From positions 1 to 60,737 of the forward strand of contig NZ_LYVN01000006.1 of assembly GCF_001990265.1 (NCBI RefSeq): a DNA stretch of 60,737 nucleotides, in the 5' to 3' direction. The translations under genes and the position numbers were made by a program. Within the stretch, counting starts at the first letter, position 1. Each line of letters begins with the position of its first letter. Below the pieces are notes generated by a model that saw only the letters and a program-made list of their open reading frames with translations, did not search any database and was not told where the DNA came from. Positions 1 to 8,810 of this stretch are shown here, piece after piece. This DNA is from Sphingopyxis sp. KK2 (GTDB lineage: Bacteria; Pseudomonadota; Alphaproteobacteria; Sphingomonadales; Sphingomonadaceae).

Positions 1-1052
1 TAGCAAAGCGGCTGGGCGGGCGAGGGCGGGTGCGCCGCATCGCGTTCGGCGGGGGGAGTCCCAATGCGATCGCCCCGGTCGAACTCGTTCGTCTCCTCGA
101 CCAGGTCCAGACGCTGTTCGACGCGCATCATCCCGAGATTTCTATCGAGCTCGATCCGCGCGGCTTCTCGTCCGAATGGGCTCTTGTCCTCGCGGCGGCG
201 CGGGTCGGCCGGGTCAGCCTGGGCGTCCAGACATTCGCCCCGCATATCCAGCAGGCGATAGGACGAATCCAGCCGCTTTCGCATATCGAACATGTCGTGG
301 CTTCGCTCCGCCTGCGGGGGATCGATGCGATCAACTTCGACCTGATGTACGGCTTGCCCGGTCAAGGACTCGCGGATCTCGAGGCAACCCTCGCCGAGAC
401 GATCCGGCTGGCGCCGAGCCGCATTGCCCTGTTCGGCTACGCCCATCTCCCCGACATGATCCCGCGTCAACGCCGCATCGACGCGTCCGACCTGCCCGAC
501 ATGAAACTTCGCTTCGAACAGGCCGAACTCGGATATCGCCTGTTGACCCACGCTGGCTACGTCCCCGTCGGCTTCGATCATTTCGCGCTACCCGGCGACC
601 CGCTGGCAATCGCCGCGAGCGAGCGGCGCGTGAACCGGAATTTCCAGGGATTCACGGAGGATGATGCACCAGTACTGATAGGGCTCGGCGCGAGCGCCAT
701 CGGACGATTTCCGGACCTGATCGTTCAGAACGAGAAGAGGGCGGGGCATTATCGCGACATGGTGATGGAAGGGCGGCTCGCTTCGGTTCGCGGCGTTCAA
801 CTCGACGCTGACGAGCAGCGTCGAGCCGGCCATATACGGGACCTTTTGTGCACGCACCGCACGCATTTGAACGCGTGCGAACGCGCTGTCGCACAAGGGG
901 GCCTGGCCGAATATGGACAAAAGGGGCTGATCAAGTGGGAGGGGACAGATCTCGTGATCAGCAATCGCGGCCTACCCTATGCACGACATGTCGCCGCCGA
1001 ATTCGATCGCATTCGCGGTAAGTTGGTCTCCACGAAGCCCGCGAGCGTCTGA
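1..1052 (+). CDS. HemN-type radical SAM coproporphyrinogen III oxidase, 3' part (partial)
   Basis: The frame is open from the left edge, so the N-terminus lies outside the window. About 350 residues are visible. They begin just before a GGGSPN segment, which matches the GGGTP motif that follows the radical SAM cluster in HemN proteins. Later blocks (an SLGVQTF segment, a DLMYGLPGQ segment, and GFDHFALPGD) also fit oxygen-independent coproporphyrinogen III dehydrogenase, which decarboxylates coproporphyrinogen III in haem synthesis when oxygen is scarce. The CxxxCxxC cluster motif is not in view. No downstream partner gene is linked to it. Assignment to the HemN family is firm; hemN versus a HemW-like paralogue is less certain, though the length and the GFDHFA block favour hemN. 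Confidence 0.85.
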   Translation, partial: AKRLGGRGRVRRIAFGGGSPNAIAPVELVRLLDQVQTLFDAHHPEISIELDPRGFSSEWALVLAAARVGRVSLGVQTFAPHIQQAIGRIQPLSHIEHVVASLRLRGIDAINFDLMYGLPGQGLADLEATLAETIRLAPSRIALFGYAHLPDMIPRQRRIDASDLPDMKLRFEQAELGYRLLTHAGYVPVGFDHFALPGDPLAIAASERRVNRNFQGFTEDDAPVLIGLGASAIGRFPDLIVQNEKRAGHYRDMVMEGRLASVRGVQLDADEQRRAGHIRDLLCTHRTHLNACERAVAQGGLAEYGQKGLIKWEGTDLVISNRGLPYARHVAAEFDRIRGKLVSTKPASV

Positions 1053-1228
1053 AGCGTTTGACGATCTTCCCAAAGCGGATTGTCGATGATCGGCCAACTC
1101 CGCTTGCTCGGTCATGTCTTGTCGCCGCCAAACGGCCGCGCGACCTCCGATTTGGCCTCGCAAACAGTATGGTGCTTCTCACACTCTCTGGTGCTGTCGG
1201 TCGCCTGACGGCCGCACTGCGCGGCTGA

Positions 1229-1864
1229 TCAGTCTTCGATGATCGATGCGAGCGCGCGGGCGACGCGGCGCAGCGTGTCGGGATGCGACCACATCGGGTG
1301 GTCGCGCGACCGGTCGGCGAGCTCGGTTTCGCGTCCCGCCAATATCCCGCCGATCGCGCCGCCCATGAACACGAGGCGCTGGTTGAGCAGGTCCGCGGGC
1401 AGGTCGGGCATCAGGCGCCGCACCTCGTCGAGGCAGCGCTGATAGCCCGAGTTCCAGCGCCCCGCGAGCGCGTCCATGAACAGCGCGCGGTTCGACAATT
1501 GCAGCCCGACGACGAAGCGGTTGTAGCATTCGCCCCATGCTGGCGGATCGGGGTCAACCGAAGTTTCGACCAAAATCTCCATCACGTCGACAACGCTGTG
1601 CAGGTCGCCGTCGGCCTTGGCGCGATCGAGCGCGGCGTTTCGGCGCGCGTCGATGGCTTGGGCGCCGTCGACGACCAGTTCGCGGATCAGCGCGTCCTTC
1701 GACCCGAAATGATAGGTGATCGCGGCGTGGTTCTTCTGCCCCGCCGCCTCGGCGATCTGGCGCACAGTCACGCCATCGATCCCGCGCTCGGCGAAGAGTT
1801 TAAGCGCGACCGCCTTCAGATGCTGCGGTGCCTCAGAATGCGCGGTGGAGGGGGCACGGGCCAT
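1229..1864 (-). CDS. TetR/AcrR family transcriptional regulator
   Basis: A 211-residue protein. The N-terminal helix-turn-helix lies at about residues 15-60 (LKLFAERGIDGVTVRQIAEAAG, then HAAITYHFGSKDALI), which is typical TetR. The C-terminal ligand domain is of the type that often accompanies acyl-CoA or fatty-acid operons. The start chosen is the ATG at 1864 (MARAPS); an ATG nine bases upstream is equally possible, and the longer open frame beyond that runs into the divergent gene. It is transcribed away from the phosphotransferase operon that starts at 1938, with an 18-bp palindrome between them, so it probably represses that operon and itself. The inducer is unknown. Confidence 0.88.
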   Translation of the reverse strand: MARAPSTAHSEAPQHLKAVALKLFAERGIDGVTVRQIAEAAGQKNHAAITYHFGSKDALIRELVVDGAQAIDARRNAALDRAKADGDLHSVVDVMEILVETSVDPDPPAWGECYNRFVVGLQLSNRALFMDALAGRWNSGYQRCLDEVRRLMPDLPADLLNQRLVFMGGAIGGILAGRETELADRSRDHPMWSHPDTLRRVARALASIIED

Positions 1865-1904
1865 GCGGCGCATTTGCCATTGACAGCGGCACGCGTCAAA
1901 TGCA

Positions 1905-1922
1905 TTTATCCAAATGGATAAA
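1905..1922. promoter_or_regulatory. Palindromic operator candidate between TetR gene and operon
   Basis: TTTATCCAAATGGATAAA has perfect 7-bp arms around a 4-bp centre. It sits in the divergent intergenic region, 40 bp from the TetR start and 15 bp before the phosphotransferase start. TetR repressors bind palindromes of about this size, so this is the natural operator. The assignment is inferred from position and symmetry only. Confidence 0.55.
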
Positions 1923-1937
1923 CGAAGAGGGATGAGG

Positions 1938-2966
1938 ATGATCGAGGGAGTCGACCTCGCAGCGCTCGAGCGCTGGATGGACGGGCAGGGCGTCGGCACC
2001 GGGCCGATCGCCGATGCGCGCCTGCTGTCGGGCGGCACGCAGAACATCCTGATGCGCTTCCGCCGCGGCGATGCCTCCTATGTGCTGCGCCGTCCGCCGC
2101 CGGTGCCGCGCGCCAATTCGAACGATACGATGCGGCGCGAGGCGCGGGTGCTCGCCGCGCTCGACGGCACGGCGGTGCCGCACCCGCGCCTCGTCGCGGC
2201 TTGCGGCGACGAGGATGTGCTCGGCGTCGCCTTCTACCTGATGCAACCGGTCGAGGGCTTCAATGCCACGCAGGGCCTGCCTGCGCTTCACGCCAGCGAC
2301 GCGGCGGTGCGTCACCGCATCGGACTGTCGATGGTCGAGGCGATCGCCGCGCTCGGCGCTATCGACTATCGCGCGGTCGGGCTCGACGGGTTCGGCAAGC
2401 CCGACAACTATCTCGAGCGCCAGGTCGGGCGGTGGAAGGCGCAGCTCGCCAGCTATGCCGATTTCGCCGAATGGCCCGGCCCCGAAGCGATCCCCGGGGT
2501 CGAGCGCGTCGCCGACTGGCTCGACGCGCACCGCCCGGCCGATTTCCGCCCCGGCATCATCCATGGCGATTTCCATCTCGCCAATGTCATGGTGCGCCCC
2601 GACAGCGGCGACATCGCCGCAGTCGTCGATTGGGAATTGAGCACGATCGGCGATCCCTTGCTCGATCTCGGTTGGCTGCTCGCGACGTGGCCCGAGGACG
2701 ACATGCCGCGCGCGACCGATGTCGCGGTCACCCCGTGGGAGGGCTTCGCAACCCCCGACGAACTGGTGGCGCATTATGCCAAGGTAAGCGGCCGCGACCT
2801 GTCGGCGCTCGACTGGTATGTCGTGCTCGCCTGCTACAAGCTCGGGATCATCCTCGAGGGGACGCACGCCCGCGCCTCTGCCGGCAAGGCGCCGAAGGAG
2901 ACCGGCGACCGCCTCCACGCCCACACACTCGACCTGTTCGATCGCGCACTGCGCCGCATCAGCTGA
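1938..2966 (+). CDS. Phosphotransferase family protein (APH-like kinase, ACAD10/11-type partner)
   Basis: A protein-kinase-like phosphotransferase of about 342 residues. It has the LSGGTQN segment that stands in for the glycine-rich loop, the Brenner catalytic loop HGDFHLAN, and the metal-binding DWE. The ATG at 1938 was chosen because it has a purine-rich ribosome site (AGAGGGATGAGG) at good spacing; ATGs at 1914 and 1932 are alternatives. Kinases of this branch, linked to acyl-CoA dehydrogenases as here (3740-4966), phosphorylate 4-hydroxyacyl-CoAs, as known for LvaA in Pseudomonas and for ACAD10/11. A role in catabolism of hydroxylated acyl-CoAs is therefore likely. Aminoglycoside resistance is not. 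Confidence 0.85.
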   Translation: MIEGVDLAALERWMDGQGVGTGPIADARLLSGGTQNILMRFRRGDASYVLRRPPPVPRANSNDTMRREARVLAALDGTAVPHPRLVAACGDEDVLGVAFYLMQPVEGFNATQGLPALHASDAAVRHRIGLSMVEAIAALGAIDYRAVGLDGFGKPDNYLERQVGRWKAQLASYADFAEWPGPEAIPGVERVADWLDAHRPADFRPGIIHGDFHLANVMVRPDSGDIAAVVDWELSTIGDPLLDLGWLLATWPEDDMPRATDVAVTPWEGFATPDELVAHYAKVSGRDLSALDWYVVLACYKLGIILEGTHARASAGKAPKETGDRLHAHTLDLFDRALRRIS

Positions 2967-2976
2967 AGGAATGACG

Positions 2977-3714
2977 ATGAAAGACGACACCGATTTTACG
3001 GGCCGGCGGGTGCTGGTCGTCGGCGGATCGAGCGGGATCGGCAACGGCATTGCGCACGGCTTCCGCCTGCGCGGTGCCGAGGTGCATGTGTGGGGGACGC
3101 GCGCGGCGGCGAGCGATTATGACGCGGCCGACGGATCGGACCTCAATGGTCTTGGCTACAGCTGCGTCGACGTCGGCGACCCCGATGCGATCGAGGCGGC
3201 ACCGCTGCCGTTCGGCTCGCTCGACGCGCTGATTCTGTGCCAGGGCACCGTCGTCTATCGTCGCGGCGAGTTCGAACGCGACGGCTGGGACCGCGTCATG
3301 GCGGTCAATCTCGACAGCCTGATGCACATATCGCGCAAATTCCGCGCGCAGTTATCCGACGCGGGCGGCTCTATCGTCATCGTCAGCTCGATCTCGGGGC
3401 TGAAGGCGAATATCGGCAACCCCGCCTATGCCGCGTCGAAGGCGGGCGCCATCAGCCTGACCAAGACGCTGGGACAGGCCTTCGCTGCCGACGGCATCCG
3501 CGTCAACGGGCTTGCCCCCGGCCTTGTCGACACCAAGCTGACCAAGGTCACCACCCAGAATCCCGAGCGGCTGCAAGGCACGCTCGCCCACATCCCGCAA
3601 CGACGGATGGGCACCCCCGAGGACATGGCGGGCGCCGCGATCTTCCTAGCATCGCCGCTCGCCTCCTATGTCACCGGCCACACGCTCATCGTCGATGGCG
3701 GCCTCTCGCTCTAA
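2977..3714 (+). CDS. SDR family oxidoreductase
   Basis: A classical short-chain dehydrogenase of 245 residues. The Rossmann motif GGSSGIG is at residues 16-22, the NAG-equivalent is LCQG near 90, the catalytic Ser is about 138, and Tyr151-x3-Lys155 lies in YAASK. The C-terminus has the usual [14 protein letters not shown]. The ATG at 2977 is preferred over the ATG at 2971 because GAAGGA then lies 6 bases upstream. It follows the kinase gene by 10 bases and is the second gene of the operon. It probably oxidises a hydroxyacyl or alcohol intermediate; the substrate cannot be read from the sequence. Confidence 0.88.
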   Translation: MKDDTDFTGRRVLVVGGSSGIGNGIAHGFRLRGAEVHVWGTRAAASDYDAADGSDLNGLGYSCVDVGDPDAIEAAPLPFGSLDALILCQGTVVYRRGEFERDGWDRVMAVNLDSLMHISRKFRAQLSDAGGSIVIVSSISGLKANIGNPAYAASKAGAISLTKTLGQAFAADGIRVNGLAPGLVDTKLTKVTTQNPERLQGTLAHIPQRRMGTPEDMAGAAIFLASPLASYVTGHTLIVDGGLSL

Positions 3715-3739
3715 AAATGCTCTCAGGAAAGGCAGACAG

Positions 3740-4966
3740 ATGAATTTCGAATATAGCGACAAGGTCGCCGGGCTGATCGCACAGATCGAAGCCTTCATGG
3801 ACGAGCATATCTATCCGAACGAACAGGCCTATTACGACTTCGTCCACGACCAGAACAACCGCTGGCAGGAATGGCCGGGGATGGAGGCGCTGAAGGAAAA
3901 GGCGCGCGAACAGGGGCTGTGGAACCTGTTCCTGCCGCACGAATATGGTGCATTCTCGCCGGGGCTCACCAACCTCGAATATGCGCCGCTTGCCGAAATC
4001 TTCGGGCGCGTGCCCTGGTCGAGCCAGGTGTTCAACTGCTCGGCGCCCGATACCGGCAATATGGAAGTGCTCGCGAAATTCGGCTCACCCGCGCAGCAGG
4101 AAAAATGGCTGAAGCCGCTGCTCGCCGGCGAAATCCGCTCGGCCTATGTGATGACCGAGCCGCAGGTCGCCTCGTCCGACGCGACCAACCTCGAGCTGTC
4201 GATCATTCCCGACGGCGACGATTATGTCATCAACGGGCGCAAATGGTGGATTTCGAACGCGATGCACCCGCGCTGCGACCTATTCATCGTGATGGGAAAG
4301 ACCGACTTCGACGCCCCGCGCCACGCGCAGCATTCGCAGATCCTCGTCCCCCGCGACACGCCGGGGGTCATCGTGGTCCGCAACCAGACGATCTTCGGGT
4401 CCTATAATTCGCCGGGCGGCGAGTCCGAACTGCGCTTCGAAAATGTCCGCGTGCCGAAGGAAAATCTGATCCTCGGCGAAGGCCGCGGCTTCGAGATCGC
4501 ACAGGGGCGCCTCGGGCCGGGCCGCATCCACCATTGCATGCGCTCGATCGGGCAGGCGCAGCGCGCGCTCGAATATATGGCGCGCCGCGTCGACAGCCGC
4601 GTCGCCTTCGGCAAGAAGCTCGCCGACCAGAGCAGCATCCGCCAGGACGTGGCGAAAAGCTTTTGCGAGGTCGAAATGGCGCGGCTGCTGACCTTGAAGG
4701 CCGCCGATGCCATGGACCGCTTCGGCAACAAGCAGGCCAAGGATCTGATCGCGGCGATCAAGGTCGTCGCGCCGACGATGGCGCAGACCGTGTCCGATCG
4801 CGCGATCCAGGCGCATGGCGGCATGGGGGTCAGCGAGGATACGCCGGTCGCCTATTTCTTCACGCTCAACCGCTACGTCCGCCTGACCGACGGACCCGAG
4901 GAAGTGCATATGTCGCAGCTCGGCAAGCAGAAGATCGCCGAATATGTCGCCGCGAACCGGCGCTGA
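3740..4966 (+). CDS. Acyl-CoA dehydrogenase family protein
   Basis: A 408-residue flavoprotein of the acyl-CoA dehydrogenase family. It shows the N-terminal helical domain, a central beta domain with the [15 protein letters not shown] stretch and [10 protein letters not shown], and the C-terminal helical domain with [13 protein letters not shown] and the [10 protein letters not shown] ending. These features match the ACAD10/11-like bacterial group. The start at 3740 has AGGAAAGG upstream. It lies between the SDR and the Zn-dehydrogenase on the same strand. Together with the upstream kinase it probably performs the phosphorylation and elimination step on 4-hydroxyacyl-CoA. FAD binding is expected in the cytoplasm. 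Confidence 0.9.
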   Translation: MNFEYSDKVAGLIAQIEAFMDEHIYPNEQAYYDFVHDQNNRWQEWPGMEALKEKAREQGLWNLFLPHEYGAFSPGLTNLEYAPLAEIFGRVPWSSQVFNCSAPDTGNMEVLAKFGSPAQQEKWLKPLLAGEIRSAYVMTEPQVASSDATNLELSIIPDGDDYVINGRKWWISNAMHPRCDLFIVMGKTDFDAPRHAQHSQILVPRDTPGVIVVRNQTIFGSYNSPGGESELRFENVRVPKENLILGEGRGFEIAQGRLGPGRIHHCMRSIGQAQRALEYMARRVDSRVAFGKKLADQSSIRQDVAKSFCEVEMARLLTLKAADAMDRFGNKQAKDLIAAIKVVAPTMAQTVSDRAIQAHGGMGVSEDTPVAYFFTLNRYVRLTDGPEEVHMSQLGKQKIAEYVAANRR

Positions 4967-4987
4967 TCGGAAAGGGGAGCCAAGGCC

Positions 4988-6028
4988 ATGAAAGCCCTTC
5001 GCTATTACGGCGCGCACGACATCCGCTACGAAAGCATGGACGATCCGACGCCGCAGTCGGATCGCGATGCGATCGTCAAGGTCACCGCCTGCGCGATCTG
5101 CGGCAGCGACCTGCACATCTATCACGGCCACGGCTTTTCGGAGGATGTCGGCTTCTGCGTCGGGCATGAGGCGGTGGGCGAGGTCGTCGAAACCGGACGC
5201 GGCGTGTCGCGGCTGAAGGTCGGCGACAAGGTGATGATCCCCGCCGCGGTCGGCTGCGGGTCATGCCGCCAGTGCCTCGCCGGCGTCGTCAATCTCTGCG
5301 AGTTCGGCATGGGCTCCTGCTACGGCCTGTCGGCGAAGCTGCAGGGCTCGCAGGCCGAGGCGGTGCGCGTGCCCGCCGCCGACGTCAATGCGGTACTGAT
5401 CCCCGACGGCGTGTCGGAGGAACAGGCGCTGCTGATGACCGACGCGCTCGCGACCGCCTGGTTCGGCGCGCGAAATGCCGACATCGTGCCGGGCAGCAGT
5501 GTCGCGGTGATCGGCCTCGGCCCGATCGGCCTGATGGCGGTCGAGAGCGCCTTCGTCATGGGCGCGCATGTCGTCTATGCGATCGATCCGGTCGCCGAAC
5601 GCCGTGCCCTGGCCGAAGAGGCGGGCGCGATCGCGCTGCACCCCGGCGAAGCGGTCGAGACGATCCGCGATGCCACTAAAGGCCGCAAGCTCGACTGCGC
5701 GATCGAGGTCGTCGGGCGCGACGAGACGGTCGACCTCGCGCTGCGGCTTGTCCGTGCGCGCGGCACCGTGTCGGTGATCGGGGTGCAGCAGTCGCGGCGT
5801 TATGCCTTCCCGCTCGAACGCTTCTTTGCGGCCGGGCTGACTTTCCGCGCCGGGACCTGCTCGGTACCCGAGGAATTGCCGACGTTGTTCCCGCTGGTCC
5901 AGTCGGGACGGCTGAAGCCCGAGAAATATATCAGCCACCGCCTGCCGCTGAGCGAAGGCGCCGAAGCCTATAAGCTGTTCGATGCGCGCGACGCTGGCGC
6001 GCTCAAAATGGTTCTGACGCCAGATTGA
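4988..6028 (+). CDS. Zinc-dependent alcohol dehydrogenase (MDR family)
   Basis: A 346-residue medium-chain dehydrogenase. The catalytic zinc ligands are Cys38 and His60-Glu61 (GHEAVGEV). Structural zinc cysteines are at 90, 93, 96 and 104. The cofactor motif is GLGPIGLMA. It begins 21 bases after the acyl-CoA dehydrogenase, with AAAGGGGAG upstream of the ATG, and is the last gene of the left-flank operon. It is closest in pattern to the threonine-dehydrogenase/formaldehyde-dehydrogenase-like branch. The physiological alcohol is not identifiable. Confidence 0.9.
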   Translation: MKALRYYGAHDIRYESMDDPTPQSDRDAIVKVTACAICGSDLHIYHGHGFSEDVGFCVGHEAVGEVVETGRGVSRLKVGDKVMIPAAVGCGSCRQCLAGVVNLCEFGMGSCYGLSAKLQGSQAEAVRVPAADVNAVLIPDGVSEEQALLMTDALATAWFGARNADIVPGSSVAVIGLGPIGLMAVESAFVMGAHVVYAIDPVAERRALAEEAGAIALHPGEAVETIRDATKGRKLDCAIEVVGRDETVDLALRLVRARGTVSVIGVQQSRRYAFPLERFFAAGLTFRAGTCSVPEELPTLFPLVQSGRLKPEKYISHRLPLSEGAEAYKLFDARDAGALKMVLTPD

Positions 6029-6041
6029 ATATCAAGCAGGA

Positions 6042-6061
6042 TCGACACCGATCGGTATCGA
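6042..6061. other. Near-perfect 20-bp palindrome after the dehydrogenase gene
   Basis: The segment is symmetrical about its centre except for one pair (core ACCGATCGGT flanked by TCGA). It starts 13 bases after the stop codon at 6028. With no loop and no T-run it is a poor rho-independent terminator, so it may be a protein site or chance. From 6062 to 6252 nothing else is recognised. Confidence 0.3.
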
Positions 6062-6252
6062 GAAGAATGTTCCATCGTCCGCTTTTCACGGTTTGGACTC
6101 GAAACCCGAAAATCCCAAACCGGCCAACGACGGCCGGGTTAGCAACCTTTACCTGGCCCTTGCTGAACTTTGGCAAGGCGCATCCAAATTTGTCCACGGA
6201 TTCGCTGCGAAGGAAAGGGGCGTGAAATTTCCGCAATGTTCCAAGGGGAAAA

Positions 6253-6328
<76 letters not shown>

Positions 6329-6352
6329 CCACGAGGCTTCGTAAGGACAGGA

Positions 6353-6397
6353 TGGTGGACGCACTTGGGCTCGAACCAAGGACCCGCTGATTAAGAG
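6353..6397 (-). other. Truncated tRNA-Lys (3' 45 nt): probable attachment site of an integrated element
   Basis: On the minus strand this reads from the anticodon loop (CTCTTAA) through the T arm to an encoded CCA, then breaks off abruptly at 6398. The 5' half of the tRNA is absent. It differs from the intact gene at two T-stem positions, and these are compensatory (CTTGG/CCAAG instead of CTAGG/CCTAG). It therefore descends from a second, once-functional tRNA-Lys and is not a copying artefact of the first. Tyrosine recombinases often use the anticodon loop to 3' end as attB. The displaced 3' fragment marks the far end of the element, so the element should extend rightward from about 6398, with the rebuilt tRNA and integrase beyond the window. 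Confidence 0.8.
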
Positions 6398-6806
6398 CGC
6401 GGTGGCCATTATTTTTATTTTTTAATGTTAGTTACTTAGGTGCATCCGTGTTCAATTCATTCTAATTCTGGCAACCGAATTCTAACATGCTCTACCATAT
6501 CCTACGGCACAAATTCACCTACAACGGATATCGGGTTGAGTGTCAGTTCAGCGCCCGATTGTGGACATTCGGCGCGCGCCGTACGATGCCCGACAGTGGA
6601 CATTCGTTGGATTGGCCGATGAGCTAGCCGTTCAAGGTCAAACGGCCGGCAAGAATCTCTCGGCAGATTGTCGATCCTCGTCCGGACGGGGGATATCATG
6701 CCGTCGGCCATAGGTTCCCGGAGAGCGCCTGGCCACTGGAAGACTGGCTACGCATCCGCTTCTTGGGAAGCTTCGCTGGAACTGACCTGTCGCCGGCCTC
6801 CATCGG
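6398..6806. other. Intergenic junction region, AT-rich at its left end
   Basis: No convincing gene is seen. The first 100 bases after the tRNA break are clearly AT-rich (runs of T and A), unlike either side. A short phrase, GTGGACATTCG, occurs twice, at about 6560 and 6595. No integrase remnant or terminal repeat of an insertion sequence was recognised. Confidence 0.5.
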
Positions 6807-7475
6807 TTACGGAGGGTCGAGGTTGGCCGCGCGCTCGGCAAGGGAGCCGAGCAGCTGGATATAGCCATAATGCTGCCGGACCTGATTTTGCTGCGCGAGT
6901 TCGGCCAGCGAGGCGCCGAGCGTCATGCGCGAGACGCCGAGCAGGTCCGCGAGCTGCTGCTGCGTCGCGCGGGCCACATCACGACCGGCTTCGTTCCGCG
7001 CCATGACGACAAGCATGTTTGCGAGCCGTTCGGTCGTGTTCAATCGTCGTTCGGCGTCGATGATGTTGAGTGCGCCCCCGAGCCGTTGCGCCAGGTTTGC
7101 CATCATCAATTCGGCCCATCTGACATCCGCGGCAATCAACCGGTGCAGCAAAGGCCGATCGATGGCGATCAGGCTCGCCTCGCCTTGAGCGATCGCATCA
7201 TCCTGTCGCGGCATGCCGGTAAGGAAAGCCAGCTCCCCGAACATGGCGCCCGCAGCGAGAACTGCGAAATGGGTAAAAACGCCATCTTCGGAATGCCGGC
7301 CGATGGTGACATGGCCATCGAGGATCGCCCAGAAGACGTCTCCCGGATCGCCCCGATGCTGGACGAACTGGCCATCGGCGAAATGCTGGACCTTTGCGTA
7401 CGCGGTCAGTTCCGCGAACTCGCGCGCGGAAAGTTCTGATCGCTCCGGCGTCGCTAAATGATAGCTCTTTGGCAT
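6807..7475 (-). CDS. Crp/Fnr family transcriptional regulator (paralogue 1)
   Basis: A 222-residue protein with an N-terminal cyclic-nucleotide-binding fold (GDPGDVFWAILDGHVTIGRHSEDG, then FGELAFLTG) and a C-terminal winged helix (ATQQQLADLLGVSRMTLGASLAEL). The ATG at 7475 (MPKSYH) gives exactly the same length as its paralogue at 12151-12819, with which it agrees over nearly its whole length. It is divergent from the AraC gene. The two paralogues bracket an AraC regulator and a TonB receptor. FNR-type cysteines are not evident, so oxygen sensing is unlikely; the ligand is unknown. Confidence 0.9.
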   Translation of the reverse strand: MPKSYHLATPERSELSAREFAELTAYAKVQHFADGQFVQHRGDPGDVFWAILDGHVTIGRHSEDGVFTHFAVLAAGAMFGELAFLTGMPRQDDAIAQGEASLIAIDRPLLHRLIAADVRWAELMMANLAQRLGGALNIIDAERRLNTTERLANMLVVMARNEAGRDVARATQQQLADLLGVSRMTLGASLAELAQQNQVRQHYGYIQLLGSLAERAANLDPP

Positions 7476-7504
7476 TTCCGGACATCGAGTTGTGGCATTG
7501 CGTG

Positions 7505-7523
7505 CGCAATAGCAAGCCGCAAT
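7505..7523 (-). promoter_or_regulatory. Conserved upstream element of crp paralogue 1
   Basis: On the minus strand this reads ATTGCGGCTTGCTATTGCG. The paralogue at 12151 carries the same element with 17 of 19 bases identical (12103-12121). In both genes it ends exactly 29 bases before the start codon. Its retention while the flanking bases differ suggests an operator, perhaps autoregulatory. Here it could also act on the divergent AraC gene. Confidence 0.5.
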
Positions 7524-7592
7524 CTTTCGCGCATGGGGGAGGGGATGCGGTTTGCGGCAATCATTTGTGGGAAGCAGGCAGTGGACCGCGGG

Positions 7593-8627
7593 ATGAAAAG
7601 CAGGCCTGAACATTTCTCGGTCGAGGATTTCCGCGTGCCCCGGGATTATCTCCGGCTCATTGCGGGAAAGGCTGCGAGCGAAGCGATGCTCGCTGCTACA
7701 AACGACAATGCGGGCGACAATGCAGGCGATGACGACAGCCTCTCGTCGATCACCTTCGTCAATCTTTGCCTCCATTATTTCCGATCGACTTATCGTGAGA
7801 GCCTTGCCAACGGACCCGAGGTCCGGTTTGGCGCGTTCGGCCTGATCGTGTCCGCCGCAGGACAGGGATTGAGTTTCGCCGATGCGCTCGAGCGCACCGT
7901 CGGCGCGATCGAGATTCTGCGCCCCGAACTTTCGGCGAAAGTCACCAGCAATCCTACCTCGCTGGCCCTGTCCCTCGAACCGAGGCAGGGCGGACCGGCG
8001 GCAGAAGTCGGCGTCGAATTTCTGGCCATGTCGCTGCAATGCGCGTTTCGGTGGCTCACCGGTAGAAGGCTACGGCCGGTCCAGGTTCGCGCGGCAGAGC
8101 CCGCCGCACGGCACGAGGTGTCGATGCTCAACATTCTGGCTTGCCCCGTCGTCCGGCGCGGTACCGGCGTGACCATCTATTATGATCGCGCGGATGGCGC
8201 GCGACCGCTCCAGCCGCAAAAATATGATTGTTGGGCGAGCAAGGAACTTCCCGAATTCCGCGCGCTGCTTCGCGAATTCGCCGACAAGATCAACCGGCAT
8301 GAACATGTAGCCGAAAGCCCGCTCGTCGCGCGCGTCGACGAACTCCTCACCACGGGCGTCCATCTCGAGGCCGAGGTCGCGGCGCGGCTTCATATGAGCC
8401 CGGCTTCGCTGCGACGCCACCTGTCCGAATATGGGACGTCGTTCCGGGCGCGGCTCGACCGGATGAAGCGCGATACCGTCGAGGCGCTGCTCCAGACCGA
8501 TATGCCGCTCGAGGCCATCGCGGCGGACACCGGATTCTCCGATGTCCGCAGCCTGCGCCGGGCGTGCGTGCGCTGGTTCGGATCGCCACCCGCCTCGTAC
8601 CGCCGGAGCGGACCAAAGGGGACATAA
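7593..8627 (+). CDS. AraC family transcriptional regulator
   Basis: About 344 residues. The N-terminal half resembles the arabinose-binding-like domain of OruR/ArgR-type AraC proteins. The C-terminal double HTH is clear (VAARLHMSPASLRRHLSEYGTSF, then LEAIAADTGFSDVRSLRRAC and RWFGSPPASYR). The start is uncertain: the ATG at 7593 (MKSRPEHF) is chosen, with an ATG at 7545 behind a GGGGGAGGGG tract as alternative. It lies divergent from a Crp regulator and 183 bases upstream of a TonB receptor, which it probably activates. Confidence 0.85.
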   Translation: MKSRPEHFSVEDFRVPRDYLRLIAGKAASEAMLAATNDNAGDNAGDDDSLSSITFVNLCLHYFRSTYRESLANGPEVRFGAFGLIVSAAGQGLSFADALERTVGAIEILRPELSAKVTSNPTSLALSLEPRQGGPAAEVGVEFLAMSLQCAFRWLTGRRLRPVQVRAAEPAARHEVSMLNILACPVVRRGTGVTIYYDRADGARPLQPQKYDCWASKELPEFRALLREFADKINRHEHVAESPLVARVDELLTTGVHLEAEVAARLHMSPASLRRHLSEYGTSFRARLDRMKRDTVEALLQTDMPLEAIAADTGFSDVRSLRRACVRWFGSPPASYRRSGPKGT

Positions 8628-8810
8628 GGCGAGGGGGGGCATTTTAAGCGATAAAGTCCCCCCACTTTGCGCGCTCGGGTCATTGTTGGCCGAAAAACAA
8701 GGCCATATCGAAAGAGTATTCCGGAAATGGCGGGCCCTCCCCGGGACCAGGGACATCGCCAAGCGGGATTGCGTGCCGGCTCACTGACCGGAGTATTTGG
8801 GAGGACTTTG

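Noticed and set aside
1938..2966. Aminoglycoside resistance kinase
   Set aside because: The catalytic motifs are shared by the whole APH fold, and the acyl-CoA dehydrogenase operon context points to acyl-CoA metabolism.
6353..6428. Second complete tRNA-Lys gene in tandem
   Set aside because: Only nucleotides from the anticodon loop to CCA are present. After 6397 the sequence cannot form the anticodon, D or acceptor 5' strands.
6398..6806. Insertion sequence at the tRNA junction
   Set aside because: No transposase fragment, no terminal inverted repeats and no target duplication were found; the short repeated GTGGACATTCG is too little.
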